From NCBI RefSeq assembly GCF_002866825.1, contig NZ_PKUS01000003.1:208683-272682 (forward strand): a stretch of 64,000 nt of DNA, in the 5' to 3' direction. Of this stretch, positions 8,971 through 18,296 are shown piece by piece. The position numbers and the translations under genes were made by a program. The stretch is from Pseudohalioglobus lutimaris (lineage in GTDB: Bacteria; Pseudomonadota; Gammaproteobacteria; Pseudomonadales; Halieaceae). Positions within the stretch are counted from its first letter, which is position 1. Each line of letters begins with the position of its first letter. The notes beneath the pieces were generated by a model. That model had not been told where the DNA came from. It ran no database searches and saw only the letters and a list, made by a program, of their open reading frames with translations.

Positions 8971-10323
8971 ATGCCCCAGAACATCGCCAAACCCCAGGAC
9001 ACACTCGACAGACTGACGCTGTCACTGGACAGCGGCGCCTTTGTCGATGTGCAGCGCATGCTCAATGGCATGCCGCCTGCGGATATCGCGCATATGCTGG
9101 AGTCCTCCCCTCCCAAGTTCCGGAACATCCTGTGGAAACTGATCGATGTCGACCTGGAGGGTGAGGTCCTGGGTGAGTTGCCCGACGACCTTCAGTCACA
9201 CTTCCTGTCACGTATGGATGCTGCCGAGGTGGCCACCATCACCGAGGGACTCGAAGATGACGATATCGCCGACATACTCCAGCAACTCCCGGATCGCATA
9301 ACCTGGGAAGTACTCAACTCCATGGACCACCAGGACCGCGCGCGCCTGGAACAGGTCATGCTCTATCCTGATGATGTCGCCGGTGGCCTGATGAACACCG
9401 ACACCATCACCATCCGCGCCAGACTGACCCTGGACGTGGTTATGCGTTATCTGCGCCGCCATGAAGACCTGCCGCCGATGACCGACAACCTCATCGTCGT
9501 CAATCGTTCAGACCAGTTTATTGGCCTCTTGCCGTTGCGCACCCTGCTGGTTTCCGACCCGTCCACCACGGTTCGCGAAATGATGATTACGGACATCGAC
9601 CCCATCCCGGTGGACACGCCCGATGATGAGGTGGCGCGACTCTTCGAGCGCAATGACTGGGTATCGGCGCCCGTGGTAGACGAGAGTGGTAGACTTCTGG
9701 GCCGTATTACCATTGACGACGTGGTCGATGTCATCCGTGAGGATGCGGATCACTCCTTCATGTCCATGGCCGGACTGGATGAAGAAGAGGATACCTTCGC
9801 GCCGGTGGCCAGGGCCGCACCTAAACGGGCTATCTGGCTGGGTATCAACCTGATTACCGCATTTATCGCCGCCGCTGCCATCAACATGTTTCAGGACACC
9901 ATCGACAAGGTTGTGGCTCTGGCGGTACTGATGCCGATTGTCGCTTCCATGGGCGGTGTGGCTGGTACCCAGACGCTTACTGTACTGGTACGCGGTATAG
10001 CCATGGGCCAGGTGGTTCGCAACAACCAGAACTGGCTGCTGGTGAGAGAGGTGATCATCGGTGTGATCAATGGCGTCGTGTGGGCTGCTGTAGTGGCTGT
10101 CGCCGCTTCACTGTGGTTTGACGACTGGAACATAGCATTGATTATCGGCGCGGCCATGGTCATCAACCTGGTGACTGCAGCCTTTACCGGTGCCGCGCTA
10201 CCCCTGCTGCTCACCCGCTTTAAAATTGACCCGGCATTAGCCGGTGGCGTTATCCTCACGACCGTCACCGACGTGGTCGGTTTTGTCTCCTTCCTCGGCC
10301 TGGCTACGATGTTCTATGCGTGA
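8971..10323 (+). CDS. mgtE: Magnesium transporter MgtE
   Basis: Inner-membrane Mg2+ channel gated by cytoplasmic magnesium. The 450-residue product shows the cytoplasmic helical N-domain, a pair of CBS domains (around 130-255, ending GRITIDDVVDVIRED), the connecting helix, and five C-terminal transmembrane segments. The pore-helix signature MPIVASMGGVAGTQTL lies near residue 330. I start at ATG 8971, preceded by a GGAG; the open frame reaches back to 8893 but the extra residues do not look conserved. The stop overlaps the darP start by 8 bp. Confidence 0.95.
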   Translation: MPQNIAKPQDTLDRLTLSLDSGAFVDVQRMLNGMPPADIAHMLESSPPKFRNILWKLIDVDLEGEVLGELPDDLQSHFLSRMDAAEVATITEGLEDDDIADILQQLPDRITWEVLNSMDHQDRARLEQVMLYPDDVAGGLMNTDTITIRARLTLDVVMRYLRRHEDLPPMTDNLIVVNRSDQFIGLLPLRTLLVSDPSTTVREMMITDIDPIPVDTPDDEVARLFERNDWVSAPVVDESGRLLGRITIDDVVDVIREDADHSFMSMAGLDEEEDTFAPVARAAPKRAIWLGINLITAFIAAAAINMFQDTIDKVVALAVLMPIVASMGGVAGTQTLTVLVRGIAMGQVVRNNQNWLLVREVIIGVINGVVWAAVVAVAASLWFDDWNIALIIGAAMVINLVTAAFTGAALPLLLTRFKIDPALAGGVILTTVTDVVGFVSFLGLATMFYA

Positions 10324-10840
10324 TCCCCAATCAGAGCTTGATGACGGCCAGGAAGAAGGCCCCAGCAAATCAGAACTGAAACGGCAGATGCATGCCCGCC
10401 AGTCCCTGGGCGAGGAACTGACCCAACTCAACGACCAGCAGCTGGATGGGCTGCCCATTGCCGATGAACAATTGCTGCGAGCTATCCGCGAAACCCGTCG
10501 TATCCGCAGCAAGAACGCACTGCGCCGTCATCTACAGTACGTTGGCAAGCTGATGCGCAATATTGACCCGGAGCCGATCACAGAAGCGCTTGAGCAAATG
10601 CGCCGGCCCGCCAGCGAGGCGAGCGCCGCTTTTCACCAGTTGGAGCGACTGCGGGAGGATGTTCTGGTCAAGGGTGTCAGCGGTGTGGAGATGGTGATCC
10701 AGCGCTGGCCGCAGGCAGATCGACAGCAGTTGCGTCAACTGGTGCTGCAGCACCAGCGGGAACAGAAACTGGGCAAGCCTCCAGCTGCCAGCCGCAAACT
10801 ATTCCGCTACTTGCGCGAACTGCAGGACAACCACGGATAA
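10316..10840 (+). CDS. darP: Ribosome biogenesis factor DarP (YjgA, DUF615)
   Basis: Dual-action ribosomal maturation protein that associates with 50S precursors in E. coli. The 174-residue product is highly charged and helical, with the family stretch SKSELKRQMHARQSLGEEL near the start and LRAIRETRRIRSKNALRRHLQY in the middle. The ATG at 10316 overlaps the end of mgtE (ATGCGTGA), giving translational coupling; the open frame back to 10244 is a shadow inside mgtE. It converges with yhdP, and only 2 bp separate the two stops, so there is little room for a separate terminator. Confidence 0.93.
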   Translation: MRDPQSELDDGQEEGPSKSELKRQMHARQSLGEELTQLNDQQLDGLPIADEQLLRAIRETRRIRSKNALRRHLQYVGKLMRNIDPEPITEALEQMRRPASEASAAFHQLERLREDVLVKGVSGVEMVIQRWPQADRQQLRQLVLQHQREQKLGKPPAASRKLFRYLRELQDNHG

Positions 10841-10842
10841 GG

Positions 10843-13800
10843 TCAAGGGTCCTCCTGGCTCGCAGGCTGCTGCACGTCGCCTTTATCCGTTTCCCCATCG
10901 ATATTGGCCGACCCGGCAGGCGTCAACTCTGCAGGTACAACCCGGGCCTCCGCAGCCGACTCCAGGCGCATCTCATCATCGAAAATACGATCGAAGTCCA
11001 CCTGCGGTTCGTCCCACGTGCCCTGGATAGAGTAGACCCCGCTGGACAACCTATTCATTTGCTTCTCGAAGACTTTGCTGACCACGAACACACCGGCGGC
11101 GACGGCGGGCCCAGCCGTCAGTGCCGCTACCCACGGCAGGTTGTTGGCAACCGGCAGGGTAGCCACCAGCTCACCGTCGAGGCTGCGTGTGGCGATGTCA
11201 GAGACACCGCTCATCGCGAAAGCGCTGGCACTGCTGCGCACTGACAGGCTGGCCACTTCCAGGGTGCCAGTGTGGAAAAAAACCTCTCCGTCCACTGTGT
11301 CAAAACTAAGGCCAGACTCAAACATATGCGAGAGGCTCAGGCGTTCGACAATACCGGCGAGGTTGACAATCTCCACCACTTTCAACGCACCCGCCCCGCC
11401 CGGGGTTTTCAGGAACCTGCCGGACCCGAGGCCCAGCCTGACGGCCCCCTCAAGTTCAGCCAGAGAAGCCTTGTCCGGCGGCCCGGCCCACCCCAGGTCC
11501 AGGACGACCTCCCCTTCGTCGGTTTCCAGGAAACGCGCGTAACCGAGCTGTTCCAGCGTATCCCCGATATCATCAAACTGTAAGGGCAGTTCCAGGCGAC
11601 TGCCCTGCGCGGGGACCCAGCTAAGTCGACCTGGTGCCGCCGCCAGTAACCGCATACCCATCAAATCACCCTGGATATTGTCTGCGTTGATTTCCCCGTC
11701 AGCCGAGCTCAAGTCAAAAGCCAGGGACCCGGCGGGTTTACCATCGATTCGTAGTTCAGTGAGGCTTACCTTAATATCAGGCAGGGAGATGGGCTCCGCC
11801 ACTGCAGCATCAGGGCCCTCTCCCTGGGCCTGAGGGTCGGAGTCCAGGCCATCTCGGGCCACCAGATCCAGGTAGTCCAGTTGCAGCAGCGCCGGTCCAT
11901 CTACCGGCTGCTGGTACTCGCCCTGCAACCAATCCGTAGTGCCACGCACGGTTAAACCATTTACCGACTGCTGCAGGCTGAAATTGACACCCTGGTACTC
12001 TCGACCAAAAAACAACAAGCGTTCGGCCTGCATACCGTTTATCCCCAGCCGGAAACCTTCTGCCGCTTCCGCTACAGGCGCAGCAGCCTGTGGGGCGGGC
12101 TGAGTCGCCCCCTCATCATCGGTGTCCGCTGGCAACAGGTACCGCGAGGTAAAATCAAGCCATGCCTGTACATCAACCACACCCGCCCGCCCCTGGGCCA
12201 GTATCGCCTGCGGCTGTAACTCAGGTGGCGGTGCCGACAGACCCAGCGAAGCGGCCTGCAGGGTCTGGCCGGTGATATCAAGATGCAGGGACAGGTCTTC
12301 CCCCAGGGCAATCCCCATGACTGTTTTTTCACCGCCAAGGGGCAACGCCAGTTCCAGCGGCCGTGACTCTGCGGCCGCTTTCTTCCAGGGGGCGGGTAAA
12401 TCAAGCGCCATGCCTTCCAGGGAGGAGCGCAGGGTGAGTAACGATGCCTCTCCCGGAATCACGCTCACCAGTCCATCCACCACCGCTACACCTTCGGCAA
12501 GCGACAGGGCATCTACAGACAGCCAATCCTGCACGTCCCGCGCCGCGACGCTGCCCTGCAAGGCAACCTCCAGAGCCGAATCAGCAATGGCAAATGGCAG
12601 GTCGCCTCCGCGCAGGGCACGCTGGCTGATATCTGCCACCACTTCACGGCCCCAAAGCCGCGCCTGTAACTGATCAGCCCTGAACCCGGCGGCAGAGGTG
12701 TAGCGCAATTGCCCGTTAACTGCATTGAGCGGCAGCCTGCCCGGGTCTATTGTCAGGTCTACGTCTGCCAGATCGACGCTGACATCCACCAGCGGCGCTG
12801 CGGTCTTGTCTGCCAGGTTGAGCTGTAGTTGCAAAACGGTCTGTAAGCCGCCAGTCGCAGCCCAGTTGTCGAACACCCCCCCAGTGAGGCTACCCAGCAG
12901 TGATTCATTCACGGCACGCAAGCCGTCCACGGCACCGCCCGTCACCTCACCGTCAATGGCCAACTGCATTTGCTGCTCTCCGTCCATCCAGGCCTCAGCA
13001 GACAGATGTGCAACCATTGAGTCATATAAGCGGGCGCGTTCCGTCCACACGCTGACATTGGTGTCGTCGATCAGTACCGTGCCTTGCAGGTCGGAGACAG
13101 GCGGCCAGTCGGGGTGGTATGCCAATGCTGTGTTATCGAGGTCGAGCATCAACTGCACGGTGCGTAACGCGCCGGCCCCGGATCGCAGGCTGCCGCGCCA
13201 TACAAACCCTGCCTGGCGGATATCCCCGTCGCCTATCGCGGTGGACAGCCAGTCTAAAAGGCCGGCGTTGAGTATGTAGGGTATGTACTTGTCACGATAC
13301 ACAGAGTGAGAGTCAGCAAGGCCCACCAGCAACCCCATCTCCAGGCCCGGTTCTGTCTCGCTGAACGGGATATTGAGGCTGAACAGGGCTTGCGCCTTCC
13401 CCTCCTCCGCTGCTGCCGTGATCAGGTCACTGTGCAGTAGCAGGGCCTCGCTGTCCCAGTCCAGGTGCAGGGTCCCGTAAAAGTCCTCATAGTAAAGCGG
13501 CTGAGTGAAAACCGTGGGGAAGTCCATGGAGAATTGCTGGCTGTCTATCACCACATAGCCGCCGGAGTCCGATATCTCAAAGTAGCCGGTACCCGAGGTC
13601 ACCCCGGGAGCACCTTTCCAGGAATCCACTTGCAAACGATCGAAGTTACCCTCCGCATCCCAGCCGGCCAGGGGGTCAGCCAGGTCACCTACCGCCAGTT
13701 GCAAGGCGGATATCTCGCCACGCAGATTAAGTATGTCGAAAACAGAGCGCAGGGAATCAGGCACTGCCGGCATACCCGAAAAAAGCCGATTGAGAGGTTC

Positions 13801-14832
13801 CAGTTGCAGATCAGCCGTGCGCAGGCGCAGTGAGTCGCCCCATGCATCAAATTGCATACGAGGGATGTCGACTACCACGCCCTGGTGACTGACACTCAGG
13901 TCGGACGCATAAACTGTCCACCGGTTGCGGCGCTCCAGCAGTGTGGCTTTTACCGACAGCGCATCCAGGGGGATCGACCATGAGCCGTCTTCAGGGCGCA
14001 ACACCGGATCGACCAGCGACAATTCCATGTCCACTTGCGCCTCGCCGCGATCCCAGGACAACCAGATCTCACTGCCCAACTCCCCCTCTGCCCACAGCGG
14101 CGGAGTCTGGGTGAACAGGTCAGCGACTGCGGCAATATCGCCGGTATCTGCCTGCAAATACAACGTGCCCTCGAACTGGTCTGGTCTGAAGGGATTGCCC
14201 AGCCCCATACCGTGCAGGCGAATGGATGTGCCCCGGGCCGAGAGCAGGTCAGCGCGCAAGCTGCGCTCACTGCCATCACGGGCCAGGTGTAATGCGAGGG
14301 CGAGATCACGCGTTGAGCCCCCGGGCAGACTCAGCCGTAACCGATTGTTGTCCAGGGTGACATACTCGATATTGAGCAGAAAATCCTGCAGCCACTCGCC
14401 CAGCGTCCCGCCGTCGCCGCTCAGGCCGGGAATGACCAGTCTTCCCTCCTCAGTGAGCTCACCATGCAGGGTCAGGCCATCAAGCTGTAACGATGTAATC
14501 TGCAAACTGCGGGTGAGAAGTGACCCCAGTACGTCGATCCCAATGCGCCCGCCGGTGAGCTGCAGCGGTCGGGTACCGTCGTCAGGCAAATCCAGTTCCA
14601 GCCCATGAAGCACGATCTCGGGCGTAAAGGAGGACCACTGTCCGCCGATCCGCTGTGCACTGATGACAAACGGCACACGGCTGTTAAGCTGCGTCAATAC
14701 TTCATCCTGCCAGCCCTGCAGATTAGTGCTCAGGTAGCGGCCAAAACTGACATAAGTAGCCAGCAGCACGACTGCGGTGACCACACAGACCCACAGTATA
14801 TTGCTTAGCTTGTGAAATATGGATTCTTGCAA
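10843..14832 (-). CDS. yhdP: YhdP, AsmA-like giant envelope lipid-transport protein
   Basis: One of the bridge-like AsmA-family proteins (with TamB and YdbH) thought to move phospholipids across the periplasm to the outer membrane. The 1329-residue protein has an N-terminal transmembrane anchor (about 13-32, LWVCVVTAVVLLATYVSFG) followed by a very long beta-rich domain of short repeating strands. It ends in the AsmA-like C-terminal module (LSHMFESGLSFDTVDGEVFF...) with a late hydrophobic patch. Length fits the family (about 1270). It is the last gene of the minus-strand unit after rng. The many open frames on the opposite strand are shadows of its GC-rich codons. Confidence 0.93.
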   Translation of the reverse strand: MQESIFHKLSNILWVCVVTAVVLLATYVSFGRYLSTNLQGWQDEVLTQLNSRVPFVISAQRIGGQWSSFTPEIVLHGLELDLPDDGTRPLQLTGGRIGIDVLGSLLTRSLQITSLQLDGLTLHGELTEEGRLVIPGLSGDGGTLGEWLQDFLLNIEYVTLDNNRLRLSLPGGSTRDLALALHLARDGSERSLRADLLSARGTSIRLHGMGLGNPFRPDQFEGTLYLQADTGDIAAVADLFTQTPPLWAEGELGSEIWLSWDRGEAQVDMELSLVDPVLRPEDGSWSIPLDALSVKATLLERRNRWTVYASDLSVSHQGVVVDIPRMQFDAWGDSLRLRTADLQLEPLNRLFSGMPAVPDSLRSVFDILNLRGEISALQLAVGDLADPLAGWDAEGNFDRLQVDSWKGAPGVTSGTGYFEISDSGGYVVIDSQQFSMDFPTVFTQPLYYEDFYGTLHLDWDSEALLLHSDLITAAAEEGKAQALFSLNIPFSETEPGLEMGLLVGLADSHSVYRDKYIPYILNAGLLDWLSTAIGDGDIRQAGFVWRGSLRSGAGALRTVQLMLDLDNTALAYHPDWPPVSDLQGTVLIDDTNVSVWTERARLYDSMVAHLSAEAWMDGEQQMQLAIDGEVTGGAVDGLRAVNESLLGSLTGGVFDNWAATGGLQTVLQLQLNLADKTAAPLVDVSVDLADVDLTIDPGRLPLNAVNGQLRYTSAAGFRADQLQARLWGREVVADISQRALRGGDLPFAIADSALEVALQGSVAARDVQDWLSVDALSLAEGVAVVDGLVSVIPGEASLLTLRSSLEGMALDLPAPWKKAAAESRPLELALPLGGEKTVMGIALGEDLSLHLDITGQTLQAASLGLSAPPPELQPQAILAQGRAGVVDVQAWLDFTSRYLLPADTDDEGATQPAPQAAAPVAEAAEGFRLGINGMQAERLLFFGREYQGVNFSLQQSVNGLTVRGTTDWLQGEYQQPVDGPALLQLDYLDLVARDGLDSDPQAQGEGPDAAVAEPISLPDIKVSLTELRIDGKPAGSLAFDLSSADGEINADNIQGDLMGMRLLAAAPGRLSWVPAQGSRLELPLQFDDIGDTLEQLGYARFLETDEGEVVLDLGWAGPPDKASLAELEGAVRLGLGSGRFLKTPGGAGALKVVEIVNLAGIVERLSLSHMFESGLSFDTVDGEVFFHTGTLEVASLSVRSSASAFAMSGVSDIATRSLDGELVATLPVANNLPWVAALTAGPAVAAGVFVVSKVFEKQMNRLSSGVYSIQGTWDEPQVDFDRIFDDEMRLESAAEARVVPAELTPAGSANIDGETDKGDVQQPASQEDP

Positions 14833-14865
14833 AAGGGGACTTCCCGCCTCGAACGCCCTGCCTGT

Positions 14866-16335
14866 CTAGAGCAACACGATATCAAAGTGTTCCGGGTTAT
14901 TGTCCGGTTCAACACGCAGACTGATGGATTTGCCGATAAATTCCTCCAGGTCGGCCACATTGGCGGACTCTTCATCCAGCAGCCGGTCGATCACGCCCTG
15001 GCAAGCAAGCACCAGCAGGCTGTCGGCCTCGTAGGCACGCGCATCACGCATTATTTCGCGAAATATCTCATAGCAAACTGTTTCCGCGGTCTTCAGCATG
15101 CCGCGCCCCTGGCAGACTGGGCAGTCCTCGCACAGCAGTTGTTGCAGGCTCTCGCGAGTGCGCTTGCGGGTCATTTCCACCAGTCCCAGCGCAGAGACAT
15201 CGGTGATTTTGTTGCGGGCAGGATCCCGCGCCATGGCCTTTTCCAGCGACCGGTGGACTTGTCTGCGGTGCTCTTCATCGCGCATGTCGATAAAGTCGAT
15301 AATAATGATCCCGCCGAGATTGCGGATACGCAGCTGGCGGGCAAGCATGGTAGCCGCTTCCAGGTTGGTCTTGAAGATGGTCTCTTCCAGATTGCGACGC
15401 CCGACAAAAGAACCCGTATTGACGTCAATGGTGGTCATCGCCTCGGTCTGGTCTATCACCAGGTAGCCGCCTGACTTCAGCCCCACCTTGCGACTCAACG
15501 CTCGCTGGATGTCTTCCTCGATCCCGTGCAGGTCAAACAGCGGGCGCTCTCCCGGATAATGCTCCAGCAGGCCTGAGACCTCCGGCATGTACTCGCCACA
15601 AAACTCCTGCAGCGCGGTGAAGCTCTCGCGGCTATCGATAAGGATACGCTCCACACCGGGTCGGGCCAGGTCGCGCACGGTACGCATGTGCAGCGGCAGC
15701 TCAGAGTAGAGCAACTCTGCCTTGCGTGCCGCCTTGGCCCGCCGGGAAACCGCTGCCCACAACCGCTTCAGAAACCGCAGGTCAGCCTGGATTTCCTCCA
15801 GCCCAACACCCTCTGCAGCGGTGCGCAGAATATAGCCACCCTGTCCATCCATCTCCTCGGCGGCGAGCCCGGCGGTGAGCAGAGCCTGCAGCCGGGTTCT
15901 CTCTTCGGCGTCATCTATACGCTGGGAAACACCGACATGGCTGGTCTGGGGCATGAACACCAGATAACGGGAGGAAACCGACAGCTCGGTGGTCAGTCTT
16001 GCCCCCTTGCTCCCCAGGGGATCCTTGGTGACTTGCACAATGACCTTCTTGCCCTCGTGCAGATGATCACCAATGGCGTCACTGCTGCGCGCCCTGCCCT
16101 CGACCCCGGGGTCGTGGATATCGGAGACGTGGATGAAACTGCTGCGGTCGGCACCGATATCAACGAAGGCGGCCTGCATTCCCGGCAGCACCCGCAGGAC
16201 CTTGCCAGCATAGATATTACCAACCATACCCAGACTGACACTGCGCTCAATATGAATGTCCTGGGTGACGCCGTTGTCCACCACTGCCACCCTTGTCTCC
16301 ATGGGTGTTACGTTGACCAGAATCTCTTCACTCAC
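14866..16335 (-). CDS. rng: Ribonuclease G
   Basis: Endoribonuclease that matures the 5' end of 16S rRNA and degrades some mRNAs. The predicted protein is 489 residues, the same length as E. coli RNase G, with an S1 RNA-binding domain (about 39-125, starting GNIYAGKVLRVLPGMQAAFVD). Catalytic motifs are TTIDVNTGSF and IIIDFIDM, whose aspartates bind Mg2+, plus the zinc-link cysteines in CEDCPVC. I use the GTG at 16335 (VSEEILVNVTP), which overlaps the maf stop by 8 bp; the open frame to 16359 has no conserved residues. Confidence 0.96.
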   Translation of the reverse strand: MSEEILVNVTPMETRVAVVDNGVTQDIHIERSVSLGMVGNIYAGKVLRVLPGMQAAFVDIGADRSSFIHVSDIHDPGVEGRARSSDAIGDHLHEGKKVIVQVTKDPLGSKGARLTTELSVSSRYLVFMPQTSHVGVSQRIDDAEERTRLQALLTAGLAAEEMDGQGGYILRTAAEGVGLEEIQADLRFLKRLWAAVSRRAKAARKAELLYSELPLHMRTVRDLARPGVERILIDSRESFTALQEFCGEYMPEVSGLLEHYPGERPLFDLHGIEEDIQRALSRKVGLKSGGYLVIDQTEAMTTIDVNTGSFVGRRNLEETIFKTNLEAATMLARQLRIRNLGGIIIIDFIDMRDEEHRRQVHRSLEKAMARDPARNKITDVSALGLVEMTRKRTRESLQQLLCEDCPVCQGRGMLKTAETVCYEIFREIMRDARAYEADSLLVLACQGVIDRLLDEESANVADLEEFIGKSISLRVEPDNNPEHFDIVLL

Positions 16336-16921
16336 CCGGTGTCTCCAGCACGCTGGCAATTCCCAACCCGGACAACATTTGCCAGGTCTGGGCGAGGGGC
16401 AGCCCCACTACGTTACTGTAACTGCCTTCGATGGAACTGACAAAAGCGGCTGCCAGGCCCTGGATACCGTACCCGCCCGCTTTATCCCAGGGTTCATCGG
16501 TGGCCAGGTAAGCTTCACATAGCTCGCGGCTGAGTGACGTAAAGGTGACTTGTGTCTCCACCAGTTGGGTCTGGCTGTCGCCGTCTGGTCGCTGCAGGCA
16601 AATCGCAGTAAGCACGGCGTGACTGCGGCCACTGAGCCGGGCAAGCATGCCCAGTCCATCAAAGTGATCCGCCGGCTTGCCCAGCACATCCTCGTCGAGC
16701 ACAACCGATGTATCAGCGGCCAGTACGACGACGGACTGACCGCTATAACGCGCGGCAACCACTGCGGCTTTCTCCTGCGCCATACGCTGCACATACTCTT
16801 CCGGCGGCTCGCCCTCATGGCGGGACTCATCGATATCCGCAGGGTCACAGCGATGCGGGACGCCGATCTGCTGTAAGAGCTCCCGGCGACGAGGCGAGGC
16901 CGAGGCGAGAATCAATTCCAT
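16328..16921 (-). CDS. maf: Maf/YhdE family nucleoside-triphosphate pyrophosphatase (dTTP/UTP)
   Basis: House-cleaning enzyme hydrolysing non-canonical or excess NTPs; the YhdE branch prefers dTTP and UTP. The 197-residue protein has the opening ILASASPRRRELL (4-16), the catalytic-aspartate motif AADTSVVLDE and the second lobe signature DKAGGYGIQG. It lies between mreD and rng, as yhdE does in E. coli. There is 1 bp between the mreD stop and this start, and an 8-bp overlap with rng, so mreBCD, maf and rng probably form one transcript. Confidence 0.95.
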   Translation of the reverse strand: MELILASASPRRRELLQQIGVPHRCDPADIDESRHEGEPPEEYVQRMAQEKAAVVAARYSGQSVVVLAADTSVVLDEDVLGKPADHFDGLGMLARLSGRSHAVLTAICLQRPDGDSQTQLVETQVTFTSLSRELCEAYLATDEPWDKAGGYGIQGLAAAFVSSIEGSYSNVVGLPLAQTWQMLSGLGIASVLETPGE

Positions 16922-16922
16922 A

Positions 16923-17411
16923 TCAACTTACCCGGTAGTAGCGGCGCAAACTGCGCATACTTTGCAGCACAAAAGGCCAGAGTAGCGCACTGGAAACTGC
17001 CGGCAGCAGGAAAAACAGCGTCTGTGATCCCGCCCCCTCCAGGTTCTGCACCCACTGGCAAATCATCTGGTTAATGGCAATCAGAACGAACACTACTGCC
17101 GATTGCTGCCAGAGGCTGAATACGCGCAGTCGCTGGTAGAGCAACAAGGCCAGCAGCGCAAGGGCTACCAGGGCAAAAGCGTTCTGCCCCAATACCGCCC
17201 CCTCCGCCACATCCAGCATTACCCCCAATAGCAGGGCCGTAAATATACCCACTCGCTGGGGCAAGGCGATCACCCAATAGACAAGTACCAGCGCCACCCA
17301 TTCAGGCCGGCCCCAGGCCAGCCACTCCGGTAACGGTAGCAAGGCCAGGACCAGAGCCAGGAAAAAGCTGGCAAGTATCACCCAATAGGCAAAAGGCCCC
17401 TGGTCGACCAA
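16923..17411 (-). CDS. mreD: Rod shape-determining protein MreD
   Basis: Integral inner-membrane component of the elongasome that links MreB/MreC to peptidoglycan synthesis. It is 162 residues with about five hydrophobic helices; family-typical features are the N-terminal P-FAYW pattern and the LLGVMLDVAEGAVLGQNAFALV stretch. The start is TTG at 17411: an in-frame mreC stop lies just 3 bp upstream, and no ATG or GTG occurs before the first helix. A weak TTG start may keep MreD low relative to MreC. Confidence 0.92.
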   Translation of the reverse strand: MVDQGPFAYWVILASFFLALVLALLPLPEWLAWGRPEWVALVLVYWVIALPQRVGIFTALLLGVMLDVAEGAVLGQNAFALVALALLALLLYQRLRVFSLWQQSAVVFVLIAINQMICQWVQNLEGAGSQTLFFLLPAVSSALLWPFVLQSMRSLRRYYRVS

Positions 17412-17414
17412 GGT

Positions 17415-18251
17415 TCAGCTCTCCCCCGCAGGTTTCGAGGTGAATACCAGCAGTACGTGGCGGCTGCGTTCCAATGCTGCGCTGGGCCTTGCCGTAATGC
17501 GCGCGAAGGCTTCTCCCGGGTCCCGTTCGATCTCACTGACCACGCCGACCGGGTAGCCAACCGGGAATCGCCCACCAAGCCCGGAAGTGACCAGCAGGTC
17601 GCCCTCGCGTATGTCCGTGGTCGCGGACACGTGATGGATCTCCAGCAGTGTCAGGCTGCCGGTACCCTCAGCGATCGCCCTGACACCATTGCGATTGACT
17701 TGCACGGGGATAGAGTGTGTTGCGTCCGTTATCAGCAATGCGCGTGAATTTACCTGGCTGACCTGAACGATCTGCCCCAGCAGCCCATCGGCGTCGATCA
17801 GGGCCTGACCAACGAATACGCCATCGCGCTGACCCTTGTTAAGCACCAGCTGGTGGCGCACAGGGTCCGGTGATACGCCTATGAGTTCGGCCACCAGCAC
17901 ATCATCGCGCAGCAGTGCCGAGGAATTGAGCAGCGCTCGCAGGCGCACGTTTTCTGCTTGTAACGAGGCCATTTGCTGCGAGCGTCCTCTCAACACCAGG
18001 TTCTCGCGACGCAAACGCCCATTTCTTCCCAGCAGTTCGTCGCGGCTGACCAGGTGCTCGTCGTTCCAGTCAGACAGGCGTGAAGGAATATCCGTGACCC
18101 AGTATACGGGGGCGGCAATCACTTCCAGGGCAGAGCGGGTATGGCGCAGGGCATTGAAGCGCAGGTCTGCCACCAGCAAGCCCAATACCAACAGGGTAAC
18201 CAGCAACAGGCGCAGCCCCAGGTTGGACTCTTTGACGAATAGTGGCTTGAT
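17415..18251 (-). CDS. mreC: Rod shape-determining protein MreC, apparently starting with ATC
   Basis: Bitopic protein with a periplasmic coiled coil and beta domain that stabilises the elongasome. Using the ATC at 18251 gives 278 residues and an N-terminus IKPLFVKESNLGLRL, which matches the KPLF-type opening of the family directly before the membrane helix. A GAGGAGAGG ribosome site sits just upstream of the ATC. No ATG, GTG or TTG exists in frame between there and the TTG at 18206, which would remove 15 conserved-looking residues and begin inside the helix. A coiled coil follows at about 70-105, with two beta-barrel lobes after it. A sequencing error at the start codon is the alternative. 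Confidence 0.9.
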   Translation of the reverse strand: MKPLFVKESNLGLRLLLVTLLVLGLLVADLRFNALRHTRSALEVIAAPVYWVTDIPSRLSDWNDEHLVSRDELLGRNGRLRRENLVLRGRSQQMASLQAENVRLRALLNSSALLRDDVLVAELIGVSPDPVRHQLVLNKGQRDGVFVGQALIDADGLLGQIVQVSQVNSRALLITDATHSIPVQVNRNGVRAIAEGTGSLTLLEIHHVSATTDIREGDLLVTSGLGGRFPVGYPVGVVSEIERDPGEAFARITARPSAALERSRHVLLVFTSKPAGES

Positions 18252-18296
18252 GTCCTCTCCTCGGTGATTCCTGCGGAAGCTCGGGGGACAGTTTAC

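Noticed and set aside
10844..14830. Many long open frames on the plus strand inside yhdP (for example 13925-14608)
   Set aside because: They mirror the GC-rich codons of yhdP on the other strand, lack ribosome sites and show no domain pattern.
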